Of a stretch of DNA of 64,000 nucleotides, positions 43,808 to 54,699 are shown piece after piece. The notes under the pieces were generated by a model. It was not told the DNA's origin and made no database searches. It worked only from the letters and a program-made list of their open reading frames with translations. The stretch covers positions 18,290,001-18,354,000 of the forward strand of contig OZ316898.1 of assembly GCA_973895155.1 (NCBI GenBank), in the 5' to 3' direction. Both the position numbers and the translations under genes were made by a program. Positions within the stretch are counted from its first letter, which is position 1; each line of letters opens with the position of its first letter. Source of the DNA: Marsupella aquatica (taxonomy: Eukaryota; Marchantiophyta).

Positions 43808-44757
43808 CCAAGTAGTTGACCATTACAGAAATGGGATAGCTCGAATTGCTGAAGAGCAGGCCGTGGATGTTGTGCTCGCAGGGGCAGAGCTTGATCAAGA
43901 GAAATGTCTTGGTCCAGGTCTGGGAGATCTCCCACAACGTTGCATAGAATCCATTCTCCGCCTGACAACACCAAGGGATGTGGCGAGATTGGCGTGTGTG
44001 AATCGGCTTTTCTATGCTGCATCATTCTCTGATTTGGTATGGGAAACAATGCTGCCACCTTCTTATTCTGACACTCTGGACGAGGCTCAAAGTGTACTTC
44101 CAAGCACTTGTTCAAAGAAGGAGATTTACGACTTTTTGTGCAACCGAGTAATTCTCCAAAATGGCACCTGTGAGTATTGGCTGGACAGGGCAACTGGAGG
44201 AATCTGTCAAATCATTGGGGGCCGAGGATTGAATATTGCTTGGGGAGATGATAGACGATATTGGGATTGGGAGCGTAGTCGACGAGGGGCCAGGTCCATT
44301 AAAGTGGCCTATCTCAAAGAAGTCTGGTGGCTTCACATCTCAGGCAGATGGGAGTGCTCCCTCTCGCCTGGAACTTATACTCTGTCCTGGAGAATCTTCC
44401 ATCAATTCACTGAAAATGTTGGGCCTGTGAGACTCTCTTTGGAGGCTACTGGTAATGCAGCAGTTGAAACCGCTTGTGATTTCACACCGGAGGGTGCAGA
44501 GCCCTTGAAGAAACTGCTTGCAGGACAGCAACAATCATTTGTTTGCAGATGGGACCAGGACAACTGGATGGAGCTTGATGTTGGAGAGTTTATTGTTCAA
44601 GACAAAGATTCGCCAATCTCAATCATATTTTCTATGCAGGAGACTACGAAACATAAGAAAGACCTGTATCTCGACGGCGTTATGATTCGTCCCTCTTATC
44701 TCATAGCAAATGAGAGATCTAGATACAGCAGGCATGAGGCCGGTTCATCAACAAGAG
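43808..44757 (+). CDS. F-box/PP2 exon of NLR receptor, copy 2
   Basis: Near-identical partner of 3912-4853, open throughout. It has the same F-box (GDLPQRCIESILRL) and PP2 motifs (EVWWLHISGRWECSLSPGTY, WMELDVGEFIV, DLYLDGVMIRP). The copies differ by a few amino-acid substitutions, for example LGN to WGD before RRYWDW. The same donor AGAG|GTACCC leads to the linker exon at 44916-44983. As in copy 1 there is no ATG ahead of the F-box, so the start must be in an upstream exon; the donor at 42927 is phase compatible. Confidence 0.85.
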
Positions 44758-45213
44758 GTACCCGAAGAAGTTTTAAGAGAAGGACAATGAGTACTGTTTT
44801 TGAATGGTTGTGTTTCACGAATAGGGTCCAAATGTCCAACTATACACAATTGCTTTTGTCAACTCTCAAAATCGCTTGTTACTTTTCTCATATTGGTTGT
44901 TGTTCTTGTCTACAGATACCCTCAAACCCATATTTGGTCGTTCTACTTCTGGCTCTGGCAAACCTCATTGGGAAAATGAACAGGTAAGCTGTCTCCAGCT
45001 TTGACTGTAAGTTGCCAGTGCACTCCGATTGAGAGTCGTGATGTGCATCGCAGCCTCTTAAGGGGTTACAACCAGTAGCATGAAGCCTTGAACGATCAAC
45101 GATTGTGGCGACAGTTCCAATGGAGATGTTTTGCAGACGTTCTGTTTTTTCTACCCCAATTTTCGATACCGAATTATCATAGTGATGTTATTTGGCTCCT
45201 CATGAACAAACAG

Positions 45214-46531
45214 ATGGAAGAAATGCAAGAGAACTTCCAGTATTTGCCCAAGCAAATAGTGGGGATTGATCACATCTTGGAGGAAGTCAAAAACAAGCTT
45301 CAGGAGGCGACTACCTTGGGTCTGGTGGGCATGGGAGGGATTGGGAAGACTACACTTGCCAAGGCCTTATTCAATACCTTGCAGCGACATTTCGAATTTA
45401 CTTTCTTCCTTGAGAACGTGAGTAACATCAGAGATTGGGTTGCGGATGCCATGCAGCAGATAATTACGGGGAAGCAGTTTGCAGGGACTGAAGATCTGGT
45501 GAGATTCTTGCGAGGAAAACGATTGTTACTGGTAATAGATGATGCGATTTCAGATCTTGATATACTGCCAACCTTGATCGATGTTGTTCACCAAGACAGT
45601 AGGTTCATTGTAACGTCCAGAGACCCCGAACTGTTATCTCTTACGAACGTTCTCGATGAAATCTATCATGTTCCATTCCTAAGCCCACAAAACTCGGAAC
45701 TACTGTTCACGACCTACGCTTTTGGGGAAGACGAAACAATTCCTCCTCCAATGCAAACATATGTAGACATGGTTGTGGAGAAGTACGAAGGCTTGCCCCT
45801 GTCTTTAGAAGTCATAGGCAAGTACCTCCGGCGTCAACCTGAATCGATTTGGGTTGAAGCTATAAAGGTCCTGGACAGGGAGAAGAACGTGGCCGGCTTG
45901 AATGATAAATTGTGGGCGAAGCTAAGGCTGAGTTATGATGGACTGGACGAAATTGAGCAGAACATGTTTCTCGATGCTGCAACAATATTCTACAATGAGG
46001 ACATAGTGAATGCAAATGCAGTCTGGAGCATCACCATGAATGGATACGAACACATGCCCTGGCAACATCTGCTGGACTTGTCGTTGGTGAGGGAATTGAA
46101 ATTGAAGTATCTCAGCAAATGCAATGTACGAGTTGGCATGCATGAGGTGCTTACGGGGCTCGGGAGGAAGATAGCTTCGACTCTTCCTGCGGAACATGGC
46201 ATCAGGATATGGGATAAAGACGTTGCAATGTCCCTGTTGACAAGAAAGAACTCCAGTGAGGATGATGTGAAGGTGATTATTCTGGCCCTCAAGTTTGAGA
46301 ATGGTTTACAAGTACAGTACAGGGTTGTGCATTCAGTTTGCTCGTCAAACGTATTGAGTCTCCCTAATTCATTCATTCCTAGCCTACAGAACGATTCATG
46401 TGGCAAGGTCCACTCTGACACTGACACTAAAGAGCTAGAAGCGGCACCTCGGTTGTTTGGATTTTCAGGACATTGTTGCTTTGAAACTGGATTACGATCA
46501 CAGAGAGGAGATCATCAGCGGAGATGAGACG
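45214..46531 (+). CDS. NB-ARC domain of NLR receptor, copy 2
   Basis: Same motifs as copy 1: P-loop GMGGIGKTTLAKALF, RLLLVIDDA, RFIVTSRDPELL, GLPLSLEVIGKYL and MHE. Differences include one fewer Gln in the MQQ run (a 3-base indel that keeps frame) and CEGLPL to YEGLPL. The open frame meets TGA at 46525 if read through. In the spliced exon (after TTTTCAG, ending ACG|GTGAGA at 46531) the same base change is silent. Both copies therefore appear able to make a receptor. Confidence 0.85.
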
Positions 46532-46746
46532 GTGAGATGCCTAAGCTTAATTTGGAGCGACGTGACTCATTTCCGTCAGTATTGTTAATGTGCTGTCGTT
46601 GAACCCTGACTCGAAGCCAATGCCACACCTTCATCCCAATCACCACCACCTGTGGCTAGATGTACCTCTAAAAATTCATTTGAAACCTCTCCTCTCCATG
46701 TAGCTACCTTAGGGACTAATCTGTTGGTGCTATGGATGTGCTTCAG

Positions 46747-48006
46747 CAGGTCATGGCCAATACACGGCTCAACGTTGTGGGCAGCACTCTGTACAGAATG
46801 AGAAAACTGCGGTACTTGTCGTTGCGAAACATAAACATTGATGATGGTGTCACATTGCCGTCCACCCTTCTTTACCTTTCGTTGGACGGTGTAAACTTCA
46901 GTGATCTCGTTTTCGATCCAAGCAACTATTACCAAATGGCTGTTCTGAGTCTGGTTAACTGTACTGGACTTCGAAATCTACCCACTATGTTTGGCGAACT
47001 CTATTCTCTTCAGGTGCTATCTATTTGTAAGAATGCTGATTTGGAGAGCTTGCCTGATTCGTTCGGGAATTTACATGAACTAAAACATCTGACGATTGAA
47101 GAGTGCATGGCTTTAGGGGAGCTCCCGGAGTCAATTGGCGGTCTGATAGGTTTAAGAAGCTTGAAGCTGAAGGAGTGTCATGCTCACTTGCCAGATTCAT
47201 TGTGGTACCTACCGAGGCTCAGCACGTTGGAAATCGTTGACTGCTCTCTTCGTGAGCTCCCAGACACGATTGGCGATTCAATGTTTCGTTTAGAAACTTT
47301 AAGACTGAGAGACTGCAGTGCTCTGTCAGTCTTGCCAGATTCTTTTGGGAGGCTCCGGACGCTTCATACGTTGGAAATGGTGCACTGCTCTCTTCGTGAG
47401 CTGCCTGATACATTTGGCAAGTTAGTAACTTTAGAAAGTTTAAGTCTTCGTGACTGCACTGCACTGTCCGTCTTGCCGGATTCGTTTGGGGGCTTAGTGG
47501 GGCTTAAGACGTTGGAAATAGGGAACTGCTCTCTTCATCAGCTACCAGAAACGTTTGGTGATTTGACAGCTCTAGAGAGTTTGAGCATTCGTGAATGCAA
47601 AGCCCTGTCAGTCTTGCCTATTTCGTTTGGGAGCCTGCCAAAGCTTAGGAGGTTGGAAATTGTGGGATGTCATCATCTTCAACAGCTCCCGGATTCTTTC
47701 CTGGAACTAAAAACGCTGGAACACCTCAGCCTAAAGCAAACAACTTTGCAAAACATTCCCAACCTGGACAATCTAAAATCACTGAAAACTCTTGCATTAA
47801 GTTGGGTTCCAGAACCAAAACTGTCATGCCCAACATTACCGACTTGTTTAGGGGAAGTGATCACAGCAACGAGCTTTGATCAAAGAGACTTCACCTTCAG
47901 TGTCTTGGATGGAGAATTCATCTATAGCGGATTGCCTGACGTTGGGAATGGGGCTCCGCAGCAGAGTTGGAATTGCAGAACTGAGCTGAGACGACGGAGG
48001 AGGTAA
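46747..48006 (+). CDS. LRR domain of NLR receptor, copy 2
   Basis: Intact LRR exon matching 6845-8104 in length (1260 bp). Several replacements fall at variable LRR positions (HKLEIVHCS to HTLEMVHCS, GRLVSLES to GKLVTLES, KKLEIENCSLHR to KTLEIGNCSLHQ, AGCHH to VGCHH). Concentration of changes in the repeats would be expected if the two receptors are diverging in recognition, but I did not compute rates. The acceptor GTGCTTCAG| is conserved. Confidence 0.85.
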   Translation, partial: QVMANTRLNVVGSTLYRMRKLRYLSLRNINIDDGVTLPSTLLYLSLDGVNFSDLVFDPSNYYQMAVLSLVNCTGLRNLPTMFGELYSLQVLSICKNADLESLPDSFGNLHELKHLTIEECMALGELPESIGGLIGLRSLKLKECHAHLPDSLWYLPRLSTLEIVDCSLRELPDTIGDSMFRLETLRLRDCSALSVLPDSFGRLRTLHTLEMVHCSLRELPDTFGKLVTLESLSLRDCTALSVLPDSFGGLVGLKTLEIGNCSLHQLPETFGDLTALESLSIRECKALSVLPISFGSLPKLRRLEIVGCHHLQQLPDSFLELKTLEHLSLKQTTLQNIPNLDNLKSLKTLALSWVPEPKLSCPTLPTCLGEVITATSFDQRDFTFSVLDGEFIYSGLPDVGNGAPQQSWNCRTELRRRRR

Positions 48007-48663
48007 ACGAGATTTTGATGTGCCGCTGTATTCGCTACCCTTGCCCATGGAGTATGGTTTTCCCAGCCTGAAACGGAGGCAACTACTATACGGGCTTCCC
48101 GGGACGAGGGTTTCCCCAGAGAGTGGCTAGGCTGGCAGTGAAATTTTCGTCACGAATGGCACCTTGATGAGGCATGCCTTCACAAGTTTGGGTGGCCAAG
48201 CTTTCGGGTCCAGAGTGGGAAAGATCCCTTGGAGCTTTTCGAATGGAGGCCACGCACAAGAGAGTTTTGTACTTTGTTGGAATGGTTGCATTCATGGTGG
48301 AGGTTGACTCCAACTGAGTAATCTTGGCGGGTTGTTGTTTCAGGTCCCGACACAGACTCATTAGTTGTTTCTGTGAGTTCTCCACCACTTCGAGGGAGAG
48401 AGGCAACTGCATTTAGATTTATCACCTTGCTATTGTTGTAAGCCTGACCGAGCTTCAAACACGGAGAATGCGAACCTCGAGACTGTATGATGCGATTTGA
48501 TGATCTTGTGGTTATCCGGTGACGATGTTGTGTTTTGTCATGAGTGTGGGTGGACAGCCTTCCACAGGAATTTGTTGCTTTTGGAGCTATAATTTTACTC
48601 TGGATTGCAACTATCTACCGAGAACAGTGCAAGGGCACGTCAGATCGAGCGAATTCTAAGAAG

Positions 48664-49080
48664 ATGTGCATTCCACTAAGTGCGCTTCTTGGGGGAGGAT
48701 CGGAGGAAGCACCAACTAGTCACCATCACCGGCACACCCACTCGTATGAAGATGATTGCATTGCAGACTACATCTGCTGTCCCTGTAACTTTCTCTGCTA
48801 TATACTTTTAGCCATTGACGAGTATCTCAGTTGCTGGGAGTTGTTGAATCTCAAAGCCCTTCGATCGCCACAAAATTCTTACCATGGTGGCTCTGCGAGT
48901 TCTCTTCCTGACAATCTTGATGGTTCAAGTAGTCGCCCAAGACTGCTGGCTTCCAGGTCTGCCCCGTCTCTATATGGACCTTTTTCTCCTCTCCCCTCCC
49001 GACTACTCAGCAGTTCCTCTTCGATGCGCCACGCTCCCGGATTATGCGAGATCGAGCGGCACTGCTGGGAATGCGAATGA
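48664..49080 (+). CDS. Small Cys/His-rich ORF with Ser-rich tail, copy 2
   Basis: 139 codons from the ATG at 48664. Order: GGG linker, SHHHRHTHS, CCPCNFLCYILL hydrophobic cysteine patch, then a Ser/Pro/Arg-rich tail (RLLASRSAPSLYGPF and similar). No family recognised. The frame is open upstream to 48544 without an ATG, so an additional 5' exon is possible. A second ORF in another frame at 48884-49213 has a signal-peptide-like start (MVALRVLFLTILMVQVVAQ) and is open in both copies. Substitutions between the copies do not clearly favour either frame. Confidence 0.4.
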   Translation: MCIPLSALLGGGSEEAPTSHHHRHTHSYEDDCIADYICCPCNFLCYILLAIDEYLSCWELLNLKALRSPQNSYHGGSASSLPDNLDGSSSRPRLLASRSAPSLYGPFSPLPSRLLSSSSSMRHAPGLCEIERHCWECE

Positions 49081-50196
49081 AGACGACACGTTCTCTAGTC
49101 TCGTTGCAGAGACTGAAGCTCCGACACCCATTCCGCTGTATGTGAGGAGAAGATTGGTACAAGCTCTAGCAGGGAATTGCCATTACGGATCGACGATCTT
49201 TGTGGACATCTAACGACATCTTGGTCTAACGCCGGAGGTGGAGGTTTCCATCGATCATTCTGCAACTTCGAAGCAAGAACTCGTCACAGGACTCAATTGG
49301 GCAGGCATACGAGGACCGGAGTCTTTTTTGTAAATACAATTGCTTTGCGAGTTCAAGTTTAAGGTACGTTCCGATTGCACTTTCTACAGGACGCCAAGGC
49401 AAAACATCGGCCTGCGCACTAGAGCTCACCCAGGCGTCTCTGATTAAGGAATAATTTGGTTTGTGCTCGGTCTGGCCGGCAGATTCAGGGCAGTTGCGAG
49501 TTGGTGGTTGCACTCCATCCAGGAGCCGAAAATTGTGATTGAAATCATTTACTCCATCTTGTTCCTAAGCACTGAATGAAGCGAAACAATCTCCTCTGGT
49601 TCCCCCGAACATGAGAATCAAATGGGAGAGTTACGATTGGTGGTTGCACTCCATCCAGGAGCCGAAAATTGTGATTGAAATTATTTACTCCATCTTGTTC
49701 CTAAGCACTGAATGAAGCGAAACAATCTCCTTTGGTTCCCCCGAACATGAGAATCAAATGGGAGAGTTACGATTGGTGGTTGCACTCATGTAGGAGCTGA
49801 CGAATTGTGTTCGAGATGATATACACCATCTTGTTCCTAACCAAGTGACGTACATGTCTCCCGACTGTGGCTCACACGAACATAAAAACCAAATACAGAC
49901 GTCTCACTTCCGTTGAGCAAAAGAGGAAGCTCCAATCTGCATTTTTGTTGGGGGCACTGGATTTCCCTTCGATTCCTTTGTTGGTACACACAATTCTACA
50001 TTCACATGCATCAGCAGACAAGTAGCTGGCATGCTTTTAACTCTGTACCTATGGTGGATTTGTACTTCATAAATTGAGAATTCCACAACTGGGCCGAAGT
50101 TTTCAAGAATTGTAAATACAAACCCCAGAAGCTCCACTCCGCCAGCCATAGCTGAGAGAGGTACCGTTGTTTGGTATCCGAATGTACGATATTCGC

Positions 50197-50858
50197 ATGA
50201 TCTTCAACTTCTCTACGTCCTCAAGCTCATTCTCGTGGTCCCTTTCCTTTTCTCCCTGTAAGTGCAAAATTTGTTATTGATCAGATAAGAGGTGTCAAGA
50301 ATTAAATTTCTCCCAAAAATCTTAGCAATCATCTTATCCTAGTGCAGGTTCAAGCAATGGGCGGGGCGTTGCAAAAATAACTGAATCAGACTCTACGGAT
50401 CAATTACATAGACGGACCGAAGATTAGTAGAGGGTTGTTTGAAATTCGAGCCCCGTTTCGTAGTTTCTCAAGAAAGCAGACTAACGAAACTTTTGACTCG
50501 TTACTATCGTGTCCCCAGAAGTCACTCCAGTAATTAAGGATCATTCTAGAGCTGAGATGTACTTACGTTTTTTTTTTTTTTCGGACATTCCATTCATACA
50601 GATGGAGGATCCCATCCTTAATTACAAATTCCTTACCTGCATGAGATTACGGGAAGCGAATTGCTCATGGTTGAGTAGTTGTCGATACCCGGCTATGGAT
50701 CCTTCAAGTTCCGTCGTGTCTGGAGTCATCCTTCTCCCGTTATAATAATGCGTAGTCGCTGCATGGGTGGGAACCGCGTTGAGCTCGCTGAGGACTGTGC
50801 AGACCAGCAATCCGATCTGCAAGATGTTGTGGCCCGTTGAGCTCGCTAAACCCCTCAT
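50197..50858 (-). pseudogene. GT34 glycosyltransferase pseudogene, copy 2 (catalytic exon deleted)
   Basis: Exon 1 is intact (ATG at 50858, signal anchor ILQIGLLVCTVLSELNAV, donor CAG|GTAAGG after 50637) and the intron is conserved. Only about 55 bp of exon 2 remain (50255 to about 50200). The sequence then jumps to what corresponds to about 10182 in copy 1, so roughly 2.5 kb containing the whole catalytic domain is gone. The junction reads ATTCGC-AT-GATCTTC. A truncated peptide of about 90 residues could be made, but it would not be an enzyme. Confidence 0.85.
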
Positions 50859-51420
50859 GTTGGGAGTTATCAAGTTCTCAGGCTTATTAGATCGATCGAT
50901 AGATGCTCAGAGCCTGCTCCAATCATGGATGTACAATGTCGATGTCAACAATTGCTCAGTTTGAACAGAGTTCTGAGGATTTGACTCAATATTCTGGATT
51001 CCACATGCTACTCATGTTCGATCAACGATCTCCCATTGCATAAAACGTGGAAATTGTTCTATCGAATTCAATGGGTCTTGGTCACAATTGTCTAGTAAGG
51101 CTACTGAGCTCATGACCTCAAGAAGTCACTCTAGAACTCATCTGAAGCATGAAGCTCAGTGCAAGTGAGCTTGCGAATAGGTCTGCAAAATCGCAATTGG
51201 GCGTCAGGCACTGTAATTAGACATTTTACTGGATCTCCATTTAAAGGCCACCGCATCCGTGAGCGAAAAGAAGCCTCTTGCTGCCATTTTGGTTGCGAGC
51301 TCCTCAATGACCGGTTTCTCATCACACACAGCAGTACGTTCAGAGATCCCACTGGATCCCGACATGATGGCCACGAAACACTTGTCAATGACAGGTTTCC
51401 CATCCCAGTCAGCTGTACCT

Positions 51421-51633
51421 TCAGAGATCCTTTGGGTCTCGATGTGAGGGCCACAATGCTCGGGATCTAAGCTTCGCTGCTGTAAAGTTGTTTGCGCGCT
51501 GACTGCATGCCATGAAGTGATGCAGGGAAGCAAGCCACCAGACTCCTCTCACAGGCGCATGCAAAACATTTGTCAACCGATCAGTGAACAACCCAAGAAG
51601 AAAAATTGAGACAGTGAAACAAATGAGTGCCAT
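51421..51633 (-). CDS. Possible small secreted protein ORF, copy 2
   Basis: Counterpart of 13873-14085: ATG at 51633, signal-like start MALICFTVSIFLLGLF, followed by the overlapping frame (51533-51204) with the duplicated KPVI motif. It remains open in both copies with few substitutions. That fits either a young duplication or a real gene and does not discriminate between them. Confidence 0.2.
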   Translation of the reverse strand: MALICFTVSIFLLGLFTDRLTNVLHAPVRGVWWLASLHHFMACSQRANNFTAAKLRSRALWPSHRDPKDL

Positions 51634-51719
51634 TTTGTTTGCTGTCTAAAATCAATGCTTGGCATGGAAGCAGTCCTCTAGTCTTTTCTACGTACGGTAC
51701 CAGGCAACTATTCGTCTTG

Positions 51720-52095
51720 AACAGCTGACAAACGAGTGAGTGAGTGCGATTGTCCTTCATCGATAAGAGTGAGTGAGATGAGCAACTTTTCATCTTTGAA
51801 GAGCTGACAAACGAGTGAGTGAGCGCGATTGTCCTTCATCGATATGAGTGAGTGAGACGAGCACGTTGTGAGCTGTGAAAATCCAAAGTCGAAGAAAACC
51901 AAATGAGAACAATCCAAAGTCAAAGAAAACCAAATGAGAACAATCCAAAGTCGAAGAAAACCAAACGAGAACGTTGTGAGCTGTGGAAATTCGAAGTCAA
52001 AGAAAACCAAATGAGAACGTTGTGAGCTGTGGAAATTCGAAGTCAAAGAAAACCAAATGAGAACGTTGTGAGCTGTGAAAATCCAAAGTCAGAGC
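51720..52095. repeat. Expanded GAGT and roughly 45 bp tandem repeats, copy 2
   Basis: Same units as 14170-14435, with about six rather than three copies of the CCAAATGAGAAC / AATCCAAAGTC unit. Open frames on the minus strand across it are by-products of the repeat. Confidence 0.7.
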
Positions 52096-52719
52096 AGACC
52101 AGCATCTGCGGCACAGCTCTACAGTAGAGGTCCTTCACACTCTCATCACTTGGAATGTAGTCCTCGCTCAAGGGGATCGTCATAATTATGTGTCTCCCAG
52201 GTCGTGCGCGTTGCCTGGCTGCCATCCAATCCCAACCACGTGAGTAAAAACTTTTCCATGGAGTTGCTGTCTTGTTGACGAGTCCTCAGCAGTCCTTAGT
52301 TCGAACGTCCACACATCAAAAGCTTGAATCTCATCATCATATCATCAGTGTCACTTCCAAAACTTTTCACTTCATGACTTCATTGTGTTTTCTTTGTTTT
52401 TTCGTTTCCTTTGTTGTTGTGGAGGACTCCTTCTTTGTTTTTTTGTTCCTTTGTTGCTGTTGTGGAGTACTCCTTGGCTTTGCTGGACCTTTTTGGTCTT
52501 TCTTGGGGCCTTTTCCAGTTCCTCTTCCTTACCTCTTTATTTGGATTGATTTGTCTATGGACCCTGTCTCCCCGTCTGGGGTTGTTGTCCTTTGGCACTT
52601 TGATATACTTACTTGATGTGAAAATTAAGTAAGGGAGTTTGCATTTTAAGGAAGTGGGTGAATGGAAGCAACTAGGGACTAAGTCAGGAAGTAATTATTT
52701 TTAAAAAAGCCACATGTCA

Positions 52720-53780
52720 TCAAACGCAAAGACAGCATTCACAATAGCAAACCCATGATCATCTAATTGGGCATCTAATGCACAAGTAGCTGACATAAAT
52801 AGATATAGGATTGAACACCTCAGCTGGGATTACATCCACATGAACACATGAGAGCTTTATTACACTCTAGGCACGTCAGCGATGCCTATATATCCCTCAA
52901 CTACTCGGGGGTCTCACTATATGGATGTCTCCCCATCCCCTGCGACGTTTTTAGGCCTCAGACCCCCTAAAATGTAAGAAAAAAATAATTATTTTTCAAC
53001 CCCTATAAAGTTGGAATATTCTTGGAATATTCCAAAAATTTGGTTAGAAAGACCCTAATGTTCTTGTAAATCTCAAAATTGAATTTAAAGTACCCTATTG
53101 TTCTTCTACAAAAATTCTTAAGTCTTCCCTTCAAACCAATAAATTGACCCTATACTTCGTCGCACGTGATGTGCCATTTTTGTGGAAGTGAAACGCCCGA
53201 GCTCAACTAGCTTCGTAACAATGAGCATGAGTTTCTTGTATCCAAGCAAACACTACTTTGGATACAATGTGTAACATGACTAACATATTAACCAAGCCCA
53301 TGGCTACGGTTAGCCTTACTATGGTTACAATCATGACCCTAGACTGGAGTCAAATGGGAGATTGTTAGGTATTTACAGTTAAGTCTAGGGTTATGAATGT
53401 AACCATAGTTAGGACTGACCCTAGTTTCAAACTAGATTAGGTTAGTGATGCTTCACACTATATCCCAAGCAGTGTTTAATTTGCTTGGATAGGAGGAACT
53501 GAGGCTTATTGTTACGGAGCTAGTTGAGAGATAGGGACTCGGATAGGGGACGTTGTATTGCAAAACTCGGTATGGCTGACGCACCTAGAGTGCAAAAAAT
53601 CCGGGAGAATAGCTCTTGTATGTCTAGTGGACATCGGTAACACAATCAGTAACCCCAACTGAGGTGAACCACATATCTCTCCATGTTGACTACTTGTGCA
53701 TTGGATGATCATGGGCAATCATGCTCTTGTGAATGTTATCTTTGATCAATATATTCATCATCCACCACATGTCAAAAGGT
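52720..53780. repeat. Foldback (large inverted repeat) in copy 2
   Basis: The left arm (about 52725-53345, excluding the MITE) and right arm (about 53375-53780) are inverted relative to each other. For example, TCAACTAGCTTCGTAACAAT on the left matches the inverse of TGTTACGGAGCTAGTTGA on the right. GTAGCTGACA and CACCTCAGCTGGGATTAC also have inverse counterparts. The loop is around GAGTCAAATGGGAGATTGTT. Copy 1 keeps the left arm but only about 30 bp of the right arm. Confidence 0.75.
52904..53201 (+). mobile_element. MITE, 298 bp, same family, inserted only in copy 2
   Basis: TSD CTCAACTA (52896-52903 and 53202-53209). Termini are CTCGGGGGTCTCAC... and ...GTGAAACGCCCGAG. The empty site is in copy 1 at 16249-16256. 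It sits within the left arm of the foldback, so it arrived after both the foldback and the segmental duplication. Confidence 0.92.
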
Positions 53781-54699
53781 ATGGGAGGTTTCATAATTTG
53801 AGCCTCCTATACCTTTGAAAGAGGTTGATTTAATATGGCATTTGCAAGGGTGTGCAACAATTCATAACCTTAATCTCCCAAGAGTATAGAATTATGTCAA
53901 TTAGAAAAGAAGTCCAGGCAAGAAAAAATCCAAGAGATAAATTGGCGAGGTGAAAAAAGAAATGTAAAGATGAGGAAAAGATGTTGGAGAGAACAAAAAA
54001 GTTGAGGGCCAAGGAAAGTTGTCATGGTGAGACATTGAAGATGTCAAGGTCAGGAAAAGATGCCTTGGCAAGATAAGAGAAAGATAAGATGTCCCCTCAG
54101 GAATCACTGGTTGGATTATTGGAATGGGGTGTGAACTAATGAATGTTATTTCTAATCTTGTCAGACTAATAATTATAATCACACATTTATACTAAAAACA
54201 ATTTAAAATTTCAATTTTGGTAAAAAATATATTTTATATATTCAACAAGGTATCTAAAGGTGTCATACACTAAAGGGTACAAGTGCTATAATTTTTAATT
54301 GAATTTATTTTCTCAATTTTAATTGGTTTGTTCTCACGTGTTTTAGGGGTTTTTACACTAAGTAATTCCTAGATTAGATGTCAAAGTGAGAAAGATATCC
54401 AGGAGAGGCAAAAATATATAAGTTTTGCAATGTAGTTGTCACGGCATGTTATGTGTGATTCCGGTCATACAATTGTTATAGCCGTGTTGAAAGCATTGCA
54501 GATAGAAGTTTGGAAACGCTAGATAGTGACCACAGCATCATAGAGTCCAAACACAACCAGGTGATAAGAGTATAAATAGTTTATATTTTATCCATATTCA
54601 AAGTCTTTTTTCCAATTTTTTAAATGTAAAAGTTTTAAATGTAAATTTAAATAATGTAAATAAATAATTTCATTATTATTTAGTTTTTATGTCAGGCAG

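Larger units (their letters stand above)
39968..54690. repeat. Segmental duplication, copy 2
   Basis: Direct copy of 1-16750, about 40 kb away. Matching sequence surely extends left of 39968, because copy 1 is cut by the window edge. The LRR exon, small ORF, GT34 exon 1 and flanks all align in order. Copy 2 has lost about 2.5 kb corresponding to 10183-12668 (most of GT34 exon 2). It has gained a MITE at 52904-53201, an extra unit of a roughly 135 bp repeat near 49636, and extra tandem units at 51870-52090. Receptor reading frames are open in both copies. Confidence 0.95.
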
